From contig NC_064753.1 of NCBI RefSeq assembly GCF_011397635.1, forward strand, positions 43,148,322-43,212,321: DNA of 64,000 nt, written 5' to 3'. Source of the DNA: Epinephelus fuscoguttatus (lineage: Eukaryota; Chordata; Actinopteri; Perciformes; Serranidae). Below are positions 49,001 through 60,893 of the stretch, in pieces. The translations under genes and the position numbers were made by a program. Under the pieces are notes generated by a model that was not told the origin of the DNA, made no database searches, and saw only the letters and a program-made list of their open reading frames with translations. Numbering within the stretch: the first letter of the stretch is position 1; each line of letters starts with the position of its first letter.

Positions 49001-52000
49001 TGCACTCGGGGCAAACAAACTTGAGTTTGATTGAACCAAACAGGTCAGGTGTGAAAGCACCCTTAATTTCATTATGAGTGGCATTAAAATAGTCTTAGAA
49101 GCCCTAAATCTAACCTGCCTTTGGCTGTAGGGAACCTGAAAAAGATAGCGGCCAGGGCTAGACTGTAAGCACCAACCATCCAAAAGACACAGCGCCAAAA
49201 GAATGTACATTTAGAAAGGCAAAACGCCAAACAAGAGTGAATCTGGGGTTGGCTTTTACTTTCAGTTTCGCTGGCGAGCGTGTTTATGAACAGTAGCCAA
49301 CAATCCTGTGTAGTTTACCTAAGAATGCCAAAGTTGTACCATTTAAGAGTTGAACAGCCTTGGGGAATGTGCTCTCTTTAAATTCTGTACCTACTGGCCC
49401 CCCATAGACCACCCCATGTCCAGGTACAACACAAAGGAAAACACGGGTTCTGTATCACACAGGCTTTTTATTTGCTGCCTGTTATTGTGTTCGACATGAA
49501 GCAGTAACTCGCACACTGGCAGTATTTCTGTCCTGTCTTCAGCCAGATGGCTAGCTCGCACATTGTTGGAAGACAAAACAATTTTCTCATGTGGTGATAA
49601 TACGCAGATGTGAAGCCTCAAAAGACTTACAAATTAACATCCATTGTGAAGTAAATGAGGGAATTTCTAGATAAAGACTCAACTCAGTGCACTCAGACAC
49701 AAAACAGGTTTGTATATTCCTTAGTAGGATGAACATCAGTTTATTTGGGCACTGACATCTTTCTTTGCATGTGAATAGATTTTGCTTTTCCGCCCTAGAA
49801 TAATCCAAAAGGTAAATATAGGACACTGTATAACACTTCCAGAAGTAATAGGTCGTTAGAAGGACATCGTGATGCCACACACACCACGGCCAAGGTGTCA
49901 ACCTCGGTTGGGTTTAGTTCAGACAAAACAAAAACTTCATTCAGTTGGAGCCTGTGCCCATATTTGATTTGGCACACTCTGTACACAGCACTGTGTTTCA
50001 CCAACAGAGACCTGCATGGCACTAAATATGCACCCAGAAACACTGTACTATTCGCACACCGCTCAGACTCCATCCACACATTTCAGCATGGTACATTTAT
50101 GCACATACTCATGCGTCATCTTTGGCATTATCCACTCTTCACCGGTGATGAGTCCACAAGAATTCGGCAGAGCCAGTTATTTTCAGCTTGAGACGAGGCA
50201 GATGCCAAAATATAGCCAGTTCCCACCAGGTATATTTATTTGTAGCATTCATGAAGTAGCAAGAACTCTCTAGATGACAAGGATGGCAACCAAAAAAAAG
50301 TTATGACACATACTTTTTAAGTTTTCACACAAACAAACGAGAAAGGCGTTGATATTTGTGTTTTTGGTCAGTTACGTTCAAATTATGCAACAACTGTCTC
50401 ATCTGTCAGTGCTCGTTTTAGTATTTGTAGCAACGAAAAATAAACTTTAATTGTGTACTCCAGTTAAGTTTGGGACACCTACACTGGTATCTGTATATAT
50501 ATCTTTTAAACATTAAAACATAGACAGAAAATGAAGAATTATCAGTCAAGGACAAATACAATTGCTGTTTTATTCTTAGAGGCACTGTTCACCCTAAAAT
50601 CAAAATTTCATATAGGTATTTTTCCTCCTACCTGAAGTGCTGTTTATCAGTCTGGATTGTTTTGGTGTGAGTTGCTGAATATTGGAGATGTCAGCTCTAG
50701 AGATGTCTGCCTTCTCTCCAGTATAATGGAACTAGATGCCACTCAGCTTGTGGTGCTCAAAGTGCCAAAAATGCTTTTGAAAAACTCAACAGCAATGTCT
50801 CTTTCCAGAAATCATGACCCAGTTACTCAAGACAGTCCACAGACTGTTGTGAGCAGTTTCATGTGGGAACTCTTTCCCCCAACTATGTCACTGTGCAGAA
50901 GGAAGTGTGCATCTACTCATGGACAAGAGGCTTGTGCCCGTGACATTGCAAGAAGTTAACATTAATGGCGTCCTCCTTGGCTGAGCTGTGAGGTTAGCTA
51001 GCCCAGTGGTGCTAGGTGCGCCAGCAATAGGTGCACATTCCCCTGTGCAGTGTTATGTTTGATGGGTGTAGTCTGGTAGAAAGCAAATAGTGCCTACATA
51101 AATTTTTGCGATGCTGGTCAGCTAGGAATGAACTAGCAGCCAGTACAGTACAGTCCTCTTTCGGCTAGCTAACATTTAGCCGTGTTACTTACTGATCCAT
51201 TAGAAAGAAAGCCTCTTTGGTCACGGAGCTCCCTCCATCTCTTGAACGCCTGACTGAGGTTTGCTCTTGTTTTTCCTCTTCTTTTATCACTCTGCTTTTT
51301 GTGCATCCTCGCCTCCTCAGACAGAGGAGCTCGTTTTCTTTTGGGAGGCCGTTTTTCACTTATCTCCAAACTTTGTCCGTCTGCCATTGTGCTCCTGACT
51401 CAACTATCTCATGCCCCGGCCAGTTCCTCATAAGGACCAGCTCCAGTCCCTGATTGGCTGACCGACCAGTTTGGCAATACATGACGCATTTCCTGCCGTA
51501 AAGCAGATTTTTTTCCGCGAAAATTTGCGGTGCCTGGTGGCAGAAGCTTATTACAAAGATTGCAAAGCCATTAAGTAACCTATGTAAACACTGATAGTCT
51601 GATTTTACTGTGGCCACTCCCCTGTGCAACACACATTATTTTCATAATGATATATATAGTCAAAAATGCTGTCTGTTGCTTCTTTAAAGGTGTATAAGAT
51701 TTAGGGGGATTTAGTGACCTCTTGTGGTGAGGATCATAGATTGCAACCAGTAAGTTCTCCTGGTTAGAATTTATTTTGTGTTTGTTCAGGAGGTTTTTAC
51801 CAGGAGCGGAATTATCCACAGAGGTCTCTTCCTGTCCATAACAAACAGATACCGGTGATTTAAACCGGTAAACGCTGAATCAAGTAATTTCTATTACTAA
51901 TAGGTGACGTTGTTTCGCCTACTGGAGACGGGCCATTAGTCCAGCACCTGCTAATATGTGCTCACCTTTTGTCATTGATAAAGTAAGATCCAGACGTTCA

Positions 52001-55000
52001 AGACGTTTTTACCAGGACCTGAATTATCTGCAGAGAAGTCCTCCTCTCCAAGACAAATGAACCTGATGATTTAAACTGGTAAATCTGGGATGACGACCTG
52101 TTCCCTGTGTAGATATAAACAGCTCATTCTAAGGTAGTGAAAACATGATGATTCTTATTTTCAGGTGATTATTCACTCAATAAAACATGCTAATTATATC
52201 ATATTCCATTTCTGCCAATATATCCCCCTAAATCCTACACACCGGACCTTTAAAACCAGATATTTTGCTTCCTAGTTGAGTGGAAGTCTTCAAAGACAGT
52301 AGTTGAAAGGGTATGCAGATGATACTGTAATATGACACACATAAACAAGCCAAGATTGCTTTAAATTTTATGATTTTTAAGGAAGTTTCTGTTGCTTTTG
52401 TCCACATTGAATATTGAAGAAAGCAGGGCAGCTTGTCTGGGGATTTTTTACATTTTATTTAATTATTTTTTGAGGCTTTAAAACATAATTGAAACGTCTC
52501 TAGATAGAGCGGTACACAATAAATTTAGTCCCCACTCTGTCCAGATTATTTGATTTATAACTCGGTACTTGTGTGTAAATTGAGGTGTGTTCGCCACCTC
52601 TTGTCCTGTGTGTTGTGTAGTTTTGAAACGCTCTGTGCATCCGGAAGAGTTGAGATTAGGTCGATGAATCACAGTGAAGGAGTGAACTTGTCGGCAAGGA
52701 GAGATGCTATCGAGATTGTTAAAGAGGGCAAACATAAGGGCAGATTGGTGGTTGGGGGAGAGAGGTAGAGTAATTGTTTTCCTGTATGTGGAGAGTGCCC
52801 GGTACCTGCTGAGAGTACATGAGAGCAGCAGTGATTGGCTACACTGTGCTGTAACCTAAAGGTCACAAGTTCTGCAGCAGTAAGGCTTAAATAAACCAGC
52901 TGCAGCTGCCTTTAGATTAAAGGGGAGGCCATATCAGACTGTCTGTGAGGCTGTTAGTGATGTTTGTACGGTACAAAGTATGAGAGAGGTCACCGAGATG
53001 AAGAGAAAAAGAAGAAAACTCTCCCATGGGAAGAGGGGTGTGGTGTGTGTCTGCAAACACAAAGCTTCATTGTTTTGTAGGAGAAAAGCGACAGAACAGT
53101 ATAATGACTCAGGGAGGGGAGGGAGAAACTTTCCTTCCAAATGACAGAGCCAAATGGAAAGCAGTCCGAACAGACGCTGGATCCACCTGTGGAGAAACTG
53201 ACTTCATGCAGTTTGACCGGACATATTACAAGTCTGAGTGTGTCTCTGTGCCTTTCTCTTTAGTTCTCCCTCATTCTCTCATGTCTCTTTCTGTCCGTCT
53301 CACTTGATCTGTTCCTGTTTTCCTTCTTCTCTTTTCGTCTCTTCCATTTTAACAGCAATGATTTATCTAAAGTTACAGATTGTATTTAATCTAATTATAA
53401 CTTGGGATATTTATTTAGAGAGCTTTCACATCAGGGACTCGGGCCTGGATCTGAGTACACTTGACCCCAAAGTCCAGTCTCAAGTACAGGTTAAGTGTAC
53501 ACCGGTACAGTTTGCATCAGGTGTGACCACCAGCTGTACCAAAGCAGAGACGTGGACTGTTATTTAATGTGACCGCAAGGAGTTTTTAACCCGCTATGAA
53601 ACAGTCTCAGTTTAATACTGATGTCTCTGTAGCAGACGGCAGGGCAGGCCGTTGCCGACACACCCAGATCCGGCTTTATCGGACCTATAATGTACTAGTT
53701 TTGACTTTCTGAAGATGACCTTTAATTATAGCACCCCTCTCACGCTGATAAGAGTTATAATTCTTGAGCAGAAACTTCCAATAATTGGGGTAAAATGTCA
53801 TGTGTCTATGATGTACCATCTTTTTGAATCATTTTTGAAGAAAACTGATAAACCAGCACAAACACAATAGACTTCAGCCCTTCTGGCTTAAACCCCTAAA
53901 AATGTGACGTCATCTGCTTATTTTTATAATCAATCAAGCAGTTGAAAAGGACATATGCTCCATGGGAGCACTTATTCCACTCTCTGTCTCATTGTCTGTC
54001 TTTCACCGCCTCTATTTTCTCTCCATTTCATTTTGTATTTGCTTTTTCTTATCTAACTATATTTGGTGTTTCGCTGTTTCAATTGAATTTTATTTATACG
54101 AGGCAACAAGCTGGCAGAGCTGCAAGCAGAAGCAAAGGTTAAAGAGGGCGCTGCTTCAGAGTTCATTTTCTGTCAGGCTGCTCAGCTCGCAGCCCGCCTG
54201 TCCTGCAACCTGATGAGTCTTTCATGACTTAGTTATGATCATCGCTCATTTCTCAGGACAATTCTGTAGGCTCCAACAAGAGGAAGAAGAGAGAGATGAA
54301 AGGATCTGCATACAGTGTTGTGTGACAGAGGATATTAAACGCCCATTTAAATGGATTTCTTTATGGTGTGTGTGTGTGTGTGTGTGTGTGTAAATAACTG
54401 TGTGACGAAAATCTGTTAAAGGAGGTACAGGTTATATGGTCTATAGTGCAAAGTGGTCATGCTTAGTTTGAAATCCGTGCACACCTTCTCTGTGTGTGTT
54501 TTCTGAATGCATGGTGCATCTTGAAGAGTTGAGATCACAGCCATGAATCACGGTGAAGGAATGAACTTGTCATGAGGGAGGGGGGGGAATCACAAGAGAT
54601 TGCCAAAGATGGAGAACATAATGGAGTTCTCTGTGCGTGTGTGTATGTGTGTGTTTGTGTGTGAGTGTACAGGCGCTATGCTGGTTTTATGTTGCGCATC
54701 AAAAGAAGCAAATTCACAGACCGATATTTAGTCGCATTTGCATTTTTAAGTCGTTAGAACGTCTTCATCCAAAATCTTTTATTCATGAATTTTCAAATTG
54801 TCCATAAAACTACAACTGAAATCTCCGGCTTATATTCTAAAATAAATCTAACTGATTATCCCTTTTTTATAAATATATATATCATCCAACTACATTTGCT
54901 GGCTTTATAGTTTCTTACTTGTTTCGACATATTTGCAGTGCCACATCGTCACGTGGAATTATTAAATCTCATATCATACCTAGTTATATTTTACTACCAG

Positions 55001-58000
55001 TAGGCTGATATGAACAGCTGTATATGTTATGTTCCAGGGAGAAAGTCGATCTAATGAGATACTGTATGTATTTAGCATTAATACGACGCATTTGTCTTTA
55101 GCTTTTGTTAAGAAGAAGAACAATTTGAAGAAGTCACCTTTGATGTTTGTGTGGCATTTTTGACAGTTTCCTGATATTTAAAGGTCCAGTGTTATCAGTG
55201 ATTTAGAGGGATTTAGTGGCATCTAGTGGTAAGGATTGCAAACTGCAGCCAGCTGAAACTTGTCCCGTACATGATGCCTTCAGTGTTCTTTGTTCAGGAG
55301 GTTTTTTACCAGGAGCTGAATTATCTGTAAAGGTCTCTTTCTCTCCAAAACAAACGGACCCAATGTAAAAACATGTAGCAGTTTCACGTTGAAGCAAAGG
55401 CGTTTTTTCCCCGACATTGCTCATTGTCGAGGGGCCGCTAACTACGGTGGTGGAAGCAAAAACAGGAATGGCCCGATCTAGAGCCAGTGTTCAGTTTGTC
55501 GGTTCTGGGCTACGGTAGAAACATGGTGGTGCAACATGGCAATCTTCATGTAAGAGGACCTGCTCCCTTTGTAGATAAAAACGGCTCATTCTAAAGTAAC
55601 AAAAACACTGCAGTTCTTATTTTCAGCTGATTATACACTTAAGAAAATACTTAAATTCTCTCTGCCTATATATATCCCCCTAAATTCTACACACTGAACC
55701 TAAATGGACTGAATAAATAATTTAGACAATAATAAGTAGAATAATTAAAATAAAAGTAAAACTCCTCGCTTGAAGTAAAGAGCACCTCTGTTAATGGCAG
55801 GAGAAATAAATACACTAAGAAATATAGTAAGCTTCAGGAAAACTAGCAGAGCCACTACAAAGACAGCAAAGGCACCACTTTAGTAAACCATCATCTCTGT
55901 GACAGAGACGTGTTGGAGTCGTGATTCAGCCCAGCAGGTGACCGTTGATCACATGTTTACCAAGCTGTAATGAAGATTAGCGTGTTGCAGTGGCTTACGG
56001 AAAGAAAAGGTTCCGTTTTTACACTTTGTGTGAAGAAAAATCAGGCTTCACTGCTGCTCAGACACCAGGCTAAAGTTAGTTTAATAAACGCCAGCTGCTG
56101 GACACAGGTTTATAGAGTTTGCATCGCGCTGACGCAGTTTAAAGTTCTGATTGATTAGCTGCGTGTGGCCAGAGAGTTCACCATGTAGGCGAAAGGATGC
56201 GGGATGACTCCATTCAAAACCCAGCACATGTCCAACAGCTATCAGTCTGATTAAAGTCACCTTCAGCGTGACTCTGAACTCCCCCTCGCTCTGTAATTGT
56301 AAAGGCAGCAGTACACTTCTAATGAAGTCTGAAATAGAAACACAGTCAAACACGGAGCTGCATACAAATGTGTGTGTATCCATGCTGCAGTTAAAGGTTG
56401 CTCATTTATGTATGCTGGAGGAGAGAAGGGGCTGCTGTGAAAGAGGGACACAAATGGCCAAAGAAACTGATCAGATGCTTTCTAATAGCCTCAGCAAAAT
56501 GAGTCTGAGTTTACCACGAGATGCTAGACATTTTGTAGTGTAGCCAGGAAGTCTGAAGCCCATGTAGAGCTTTAAAAAAGGCTCTGTACATATGAACCTG
56601 CTGAGAGTCGTTTTGGCAGTAATTACACTGTGCCCTTAACGTCGCCCGGGAGAAGAATGGCAGCTCAGACATAAAATGAGTCTGTGAAAGAGAGAGTGTG
56701 TGCCTGAGATCATAAGGAGTCCTCTGGAGTCACTGTAGTCAGTAATTCAGGCGCCTCTGTCTCTACAGCCAACAACAGGTTCTCTCTGTCACACCCTGTA
56801 CACATCACTGTCCAAATGGGATCGGCCTGAGAAACACGCTGCTGTCTGTGTGTGTGTTTAAAAAATAAAGCACAGGCAAAGACAAAGTATGGTAGAGTCC
56901 GAACACGACAGTAACAGTTGCCGGGTTGCCATTTAGAGCTGCGTGATATTAAATATTACATTTATACAATTATTTTGACAGATATTGGGATTGCGATGTG
57001 CGTGGATATGGTCATTTTTGTGTTTATTTTCACTATAAAAATATAAAAACAAATTTTGCTGGAGTCTGCACCAAACAAGCATGTTCCCTTACGCCTGGAA
57101 TATGATTTGTAGGCTGGGGGATCTCTGTAGCACCACAGTGCTCCATTTATAATATTTTGTTACACATTTTACCTTTATGAAAAAAATTGCAGCTCCTGCG
57201 ATTTGGATATTGCACTTGGCCATGTTGCAGTTTCCATAATATTCTGAATAATTGTGCAGCCCCATCGCCATTGGCATCCATTTTGAGAAATCAGCAACCA
57301 ATTCCTAGCCTTTGGTTGTCATCAGTGGTAGCCACTTTTTAAAATATAAAAAATAAGGACAACAAACAGCAAAACTTGCACTCCAAAATAAATAAATTAT
57401 CAATATTTGTTTTGTTACTGATATTTAAATATTGCTGTTACAGTCAGAACTGTAACCATCCCACGCTGCACGGAAAAATAGCAGAGCATATTAAGTTGTT
57501 TGACGGTGCAGATGACCCGGAACAAAAAAAAGCTTTGAGAAGCGCATGTCCTGGCATCTTTAAGCTGGAATTTGACGCTGAATTAAACTGCAATGCATGT
57601 ACAGTGGGGTGTTCAAAATTTCCATGACTGAGTGCCAATTTAAGGAGCCAACATATGATTGAAGGCCACACAGGAAGAGTGCAGGTGCGGGCTGGCCACC
57701 AAAATCGTTATCTTTATCTGGCTCAGACCAGGGTCCGACAACAACATAGCTGTGCTCCATTGACTCTAATGCGGTCGTTTCAGATTTCCTTCATTTTCAG
57801 GCTGGTTTTGTGGATTTGGAGCTAAATGTTGTGCCTGGGGCACATTGTGTATTAATGATACTCGTTACCTGGAGAGGTTGGAAAAAGATATAGCTTTCTT
57901 CCCTGTTCCAAAACCAAAATCAAACCCTGAAAAGTGTAGGGTTAGCTAGCTAGCTACTGAAGATATAGCCTACTGAATGTATACACATGCTGCTTTTGTT

Positions 58001-60893
58001 TTTTAATGATTATAACAGTGAAACAAAGAGCAACCCTGCTGTACAGGAACCAGTGAAGGGAAGCAGGGAAACTTTGCTGATACTCAACCAGCTGTGTGTC
58101 ATCGCACTGTGCACAGATGTACGTTGTTTGACTTCCCATGCAGATCCCTGCCCATCCGGGAACACCGTTCATCTGCACACACTGTGATGCCACACAGCTG
58201 GTTCAATATCAGCAAAGTTTCCCTTTATATTCATTGCCTTGTGTGGCGATCAGCAGTGATGTGGTGGTTCACTTTTACACTGTGATCTGTAGCCTATAGT
58301 TCGGCTTTAGCTTCTAACTATCTTTGTCTTTTTAACCTGTTGTTGCTGCTGAGTCAGTTTGACATCCTGGATATATCCTTCAAACACAGACTGTAGACCC
58401 CTCTGTCTGCTTCTCTCTGGAATCATGCTGTCATTTTTCCTAAAACATGATAATATTTCTTCAGGGAGTGCAGTTAGTGACAGTGTGGGCTCCATGCTTA
58501 CTCTGACAGCTTGTCGGACCATCACAAAGGGGCGGGGCTTAGCGAGAGGTCAATTGGGCTGCAATTTGAGCAACAATGGTGTACAACAACCTAGACATAA
58601 AGGATCTGATATAAATTGCGGTCGGATCAAATCCTCACACGCCTTGTTTAGTGTCATAAGGTCAGCCGTTAATGTGACTTTCCTATGTATTTGCTATCTA
58701 TCTTTGTTGCTATGCTTCTTAAACCATCAACACAACATCAAAATGCATCTTAGAGTCTGTTCAGCATTCAGGCTCAGAGCCACACAGAGGTCTAATCAGC
58801 CCCAGCTATCAAATCAAAGACCAAGTCCACTTTACCGGCGTGATTTTCTCTCTCTGATAGCAGCAGGCCAGAGGAATTTGGGTCAAGGTTTTCGGGCTGA
58901 TAGTATCTCCTCTTGTCTTTAATTCTGCAGAAACATGGCACAAAAAGCAAACCTTCCCTCTAACTCCCATGGGCCTGGTCATGAATCAGATACTGGAGAT
59001 GAACAGCAGAGCTCACGCAAAGGCGCAGAGTGTGAGATGTGCCAGTTAACAATAACTTTTGCAGTTTTGGGTTTTAATAAACCAACTTTGAGCAGAAGAG
59101 CTGAACATAGATGGAAAGCCATTAGAAAACACTTGAGTTTGCCTAACGTTAAGTGTCATCATCTGTTGTGAGGCCTCTTTTTATGGGCTGGCACAGTTGT
59201 ACATGTTATATGCACTATTATTAACCGGTAAATTCGTTACACCTGTACAGTGTAATTCAATCCAGAACATCAGCACTCCAATAAATCCTACTTTTATGAG
59301 CTTCTCTAGGCCGTACATGGTGGTGCAGTTGATTGCATCATATTTACATGTATAAAGGTCATAGACAATCAGAGATCAGTCCCATACTTTACTAGAAATC
59401 AACAATGTCAAATCATCTTGTGAAAACTTTTAGATAGTGTGAAAGGGGTCGTTTGTAGTGATGTACTGACAGACTTACCACCTGGATCTGCAGGGTCTTC
59501 AGCTCATTGTTTAACTGTGCAGTCCACAACTTTACTGTTTTGGTTCACTCTCACCTCTCCCATAGCGTTTTTATTTTGCCGCAGCAGACAGAAAACAAGC
59601 TTGAGAAACCCACTTTACACTACCTGCTAGGCTCCAAACAGCAGACAGACACGGTTAGAGACTAGCTGGTGGACATAGTGGAGCATTTAGTGGCTAAAGA
59701 GAAAGATATTTCCCTCAGGAGTTGGTAGAGATTTGAATCAGAGCTACAGGAGAGTGAATATTGGACTTGCATTCATCCCGTGGACACAAACGTAACTCCA
59801 AATGAATTATAATGTTGCTGCTCTGTGTAAATAAGCAACTGTATGCTAACAAGTTGCCCATATTCACTTAAAAAGGTGATGATATGTCTATGTTGCATTC
59901 ACAGCTTGCTTTTAAAGAAATCAGGTACAGGTTTAAGTCTTTTATACCCATGTGTTTATGTGTTTCTCATACATTGATTCATTCGTGGTGGCCCTTTGTC
60001 TACTTTGACTCTGATTCAGCTGCCTGTCTGTATAGCCTCACTTAATGTCCCACCCACATAGGTGCAGTTTGAACTTTTAGTGTTGGGGGTTAAAGAAAAT
60101 CTAGAGGAACTGTCATGTGTACAACTGAGGCTTTGTTTACATGAATATTAATCGGGATACCAGCTCTAAGGTGCATTTTCATATCCCAACTAATGTGTCC
60201 AATGAGTGATGGCATATTGCGACAATTACCAGTGAACCTGAACTTGCACAAACTGCAAAACTTAACAGTAAACCAGATATGGATCCCAGTTTCTCCAGAG
60301 TCGACGAGAGTTGCTGGCTCAGAGCACTATTGGAGTATACTGGTCTGATATTCAGAGCACCACACTCTCAGAGCGGCAGAGCTGTGAATCTGTGATGAAC
60401 TGAACCATTTGTTAATTCATATAGAAACAGAATATTATATTCCTTCAACCAGCAGCACTCTTATTTAAGCCTAAAGAGTCAGATTGGATTTACGAATGCA
60501 ACCATGGCAAGGACTCAATTTACGCACAGAGAGAAAGAGGAATTGAGATGGTGTGTGGACACAGCGAGATATGACCAGATGATAATAGTTTCTAAAAATC
60601 CAAAAACCTGCTGATGCATATTCAGCCCATGCTGGACCCGTTCATGTGAGTCAGCTGTCACCCTTTTTGTCTCTGTGAGAATTGCACTGTAACCTTGGCC
60701 TTCACGATCAAGTAAAGTTTTTGTACCGCATCAAAACTTAACCCACATCAGATTTTTAAGCCACCTGTCGCTTTGTCACATCAACTAACTGTTTCTTCTT
60801 CTCCTCTGCTTTCCCCAGTACTTCGTCCTGCTGCTGTGTATCTTCCTGTTGGAGATCCTGGCCGGCGTCCTGGCTTATATCTACTACCAGCAG
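40085..60893 (+). CDS. cd151: CD151 tetraspanin, residues 1-117 (3' part outside window)
   Basis: Tetraspanin that partners laminin-binding integrins (alpha3beta1, alpha6beta1) at the plasma membrane. Coding exons in the window: 40085-40168 (28 codons), 47583-47774 (64) and 60819-60893 (25), all ending in phase 0 at GT donors with AG acceptors. Sequence tracks human CD151: [20 protein letters not shown] with the membrane-proximal Cys11 and Cys15 (palmitoylated in the human protein), [40 protein letters not shown], and [20 protein letters not shown] ending IYYQQ. Three of four membrane helices and the small extracellular loop are present; the large loop with the CCG motif and helix 4 must lie past 64000. 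Tspan11 is the nearest alternative, but GCCATF and the N-terminus favour CD151. Teleosts also have a cd151-like paralogue that I cannot exclude. Confidence 0.93.
40870..41445. mobile_element. Degenerate non-autonomous DNA element
   Basis: The left end GGGTTGGGCTAAACGATATG and the right end GATATGGCAACACCCCTA are roughly inverted. ATATCACGATATTTC-type internal sequence is common in fish hAT-like MITEs. Borders approximate. Confidence 0.45.
42590..42670 (+). mobile_element. LINE 3' tail fragment
   Basis: AAATTTCCCTTGCGGGACAA followed by TAAAGTTTATCTTATCTTTT is the typical end of a fish non-LTR retrotransposon 3'UTR with its short terminal repeat. 5' extent not determined. Confidence 0.55.
44105..44300 (+). 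mobile_element. LINE 3' end fragment
   Basis: [13 protein letters not shown] codons followed by a 3'UTR containing TTTGTACAGCACTTTGGTCA, a signature of fish LINE tails. No upstream coding region remains. Confidence 0.5.
44995..45320 (+). mobile_element. LINE 3' end with TTTGA tail
   Basis: Ends in AAAAGTGCCATATAAATAAA then GTTGATTTGATTTGATTTGA, a classic non-LTR retrotransposon 3' terminus with a short tandem tail. Non-coding upstream portion. Confidence 0.65.
47036..47071. mobile_element. MITE family A end fragment
   Basis: TATATCCCCCTAAATTCTAC followed by ACAAGACCTTTAAA matches the family A terminus. Only the end survives. Confidence 0.6.
48354..49066. mobile_element. DNA transposon relic with GGTGCTTTCACACCT ends
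   Basis: The left end (TTAAGGTGCTTTCACACCT) and right end (AGGTGTGAAAGCACCCTTAA) are near-perfect inverted repeats. The interior of about 700 bases is non-coding. The end style is widespread in fish hAT-type elements. Confidence 0.75.
50578..51650. mobile_element. Fish interspersed element with a relic coding segment
   Basis: The + strand carries blocks I recognise from many percomorph genomes (GTCTGCCTTCTCTCCAGTAT, AACTCAACAGCAATGTCTCT, ATCATGACCCAGTTACTCAA, GTGCATCTACTCATGGACAA). The - strand of its right part encodes the basic protein listed separately. Ends were not resolved. Confidence 0.6.
51169..51387 (-). pseudogene. Basic transposon-associated protein, N-terminal fragment
   Basis: A 72-codon frame begins [19 protein letters not shown], then [19 protein letters not shown] and [18 protein letters not shown]. 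The Arg/Lys-rich helix plus the [10 protein letters not shown] motif recurs in transposon-encoded proteins scattered through fish genomes, as I recall. It ends by running into unrelated codons, so it is probably a truncated relic rather than a host gene. Exact family not known to me. Confidence 0.45.
51683..52254. mobile_element. MITE family A, essentially full length
   Basis: Starts TTTAAAGGTGTATAAGATTT and ends ATATATCCCCCTAAATCCTA then CACACCGGACCTTTAA: inverted ends about 35 bases long, outermost TTTAAAGG against CCTTTAA. Length about 570 bases. Internal blocks GGAGGTTTTTACCAGGAG and TTCAGGTGATTATTCACTCA are shared with the copy at 55178. Confidence 0.8.
54365..54391. repeat. (TG)n microsatellite
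   Basis: Uninterrupted TG run of about 13 units. Confidence 0.9.
55178..55704. mobile_element. MITE family A, second near-full-length copy
   Basis: Begins TTTAAAGGTCCAGTGTTATC and ends TATATATCCCCCTAAATTCT then ACACACTGAACCTAA. Shares GTTCAGGAGG followed by TTTTTTACCAGGAGCTGAAT with the copy at 51683. Confidence 0.8.
56935..57262. mobile_element. Degenerate hAT-like MITE
   Basis: AGAGCTGCGTGATATTAAAT on the left and ATAATTGTGCAGCCCC on the right are imperfect inverted ends of the GGGCTGCACGATAT type common in fish. Non-coding. Confidence 0.5.
57376..58525. pseudogene. Cluster of short coding-like relics, possibly one or more transposons
   Basis: Four blocks on two strands look protein-like but none is intact. 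+ strand 57376-57627 is 83 codons with C-rich [13 protein letters not shown] at its end. + strand about 57800-57945 includes [20 protein letters not shown] followed by PKSNPEKC, reminiscent of a THAP-type zinc finger. - strand 58193-57954 includes [18 protein letters not shown]. - strand 58525-58307 includes [18 protein letters not shown] and [16 protein letters not shown]. The CxxC block is present twice in opposite orientation (58065-58119 and 58170-58224). I do not recognise the parent protein with confidence. Confidence 0.35.

Larger units (their letters stand above)
47775..60818. other. cd151 13-kb intron
   Basis: The largest intron in the window. Contains TIR elements (48354-49066, 51683-52254, 55178-55704, 56935-57262), an interspersed repeat with a basic transposon-like frame (50578-51650), a TG microsatellite (54365-54391) and transposon-like coding relics (57376-58525). 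The stretches 52255-54360, 55705-56930 and 59180-60818 show nothing I can name. Confidence 0.55.

Noticed and set aside
53238-53567. 109-codon frame on the + strand
   Set aside because: No recognisable domain or conservation cue, and its hydrophobic start is a by-product of pyrimidine-rich sequence.
58359-58922. 187-codon open frame on the + strand
   Set aside because: Composition is low-complexity with no family signature, and the overlapping - strand frame (58525-58307) looks more protein-like. Judged a chance frame.
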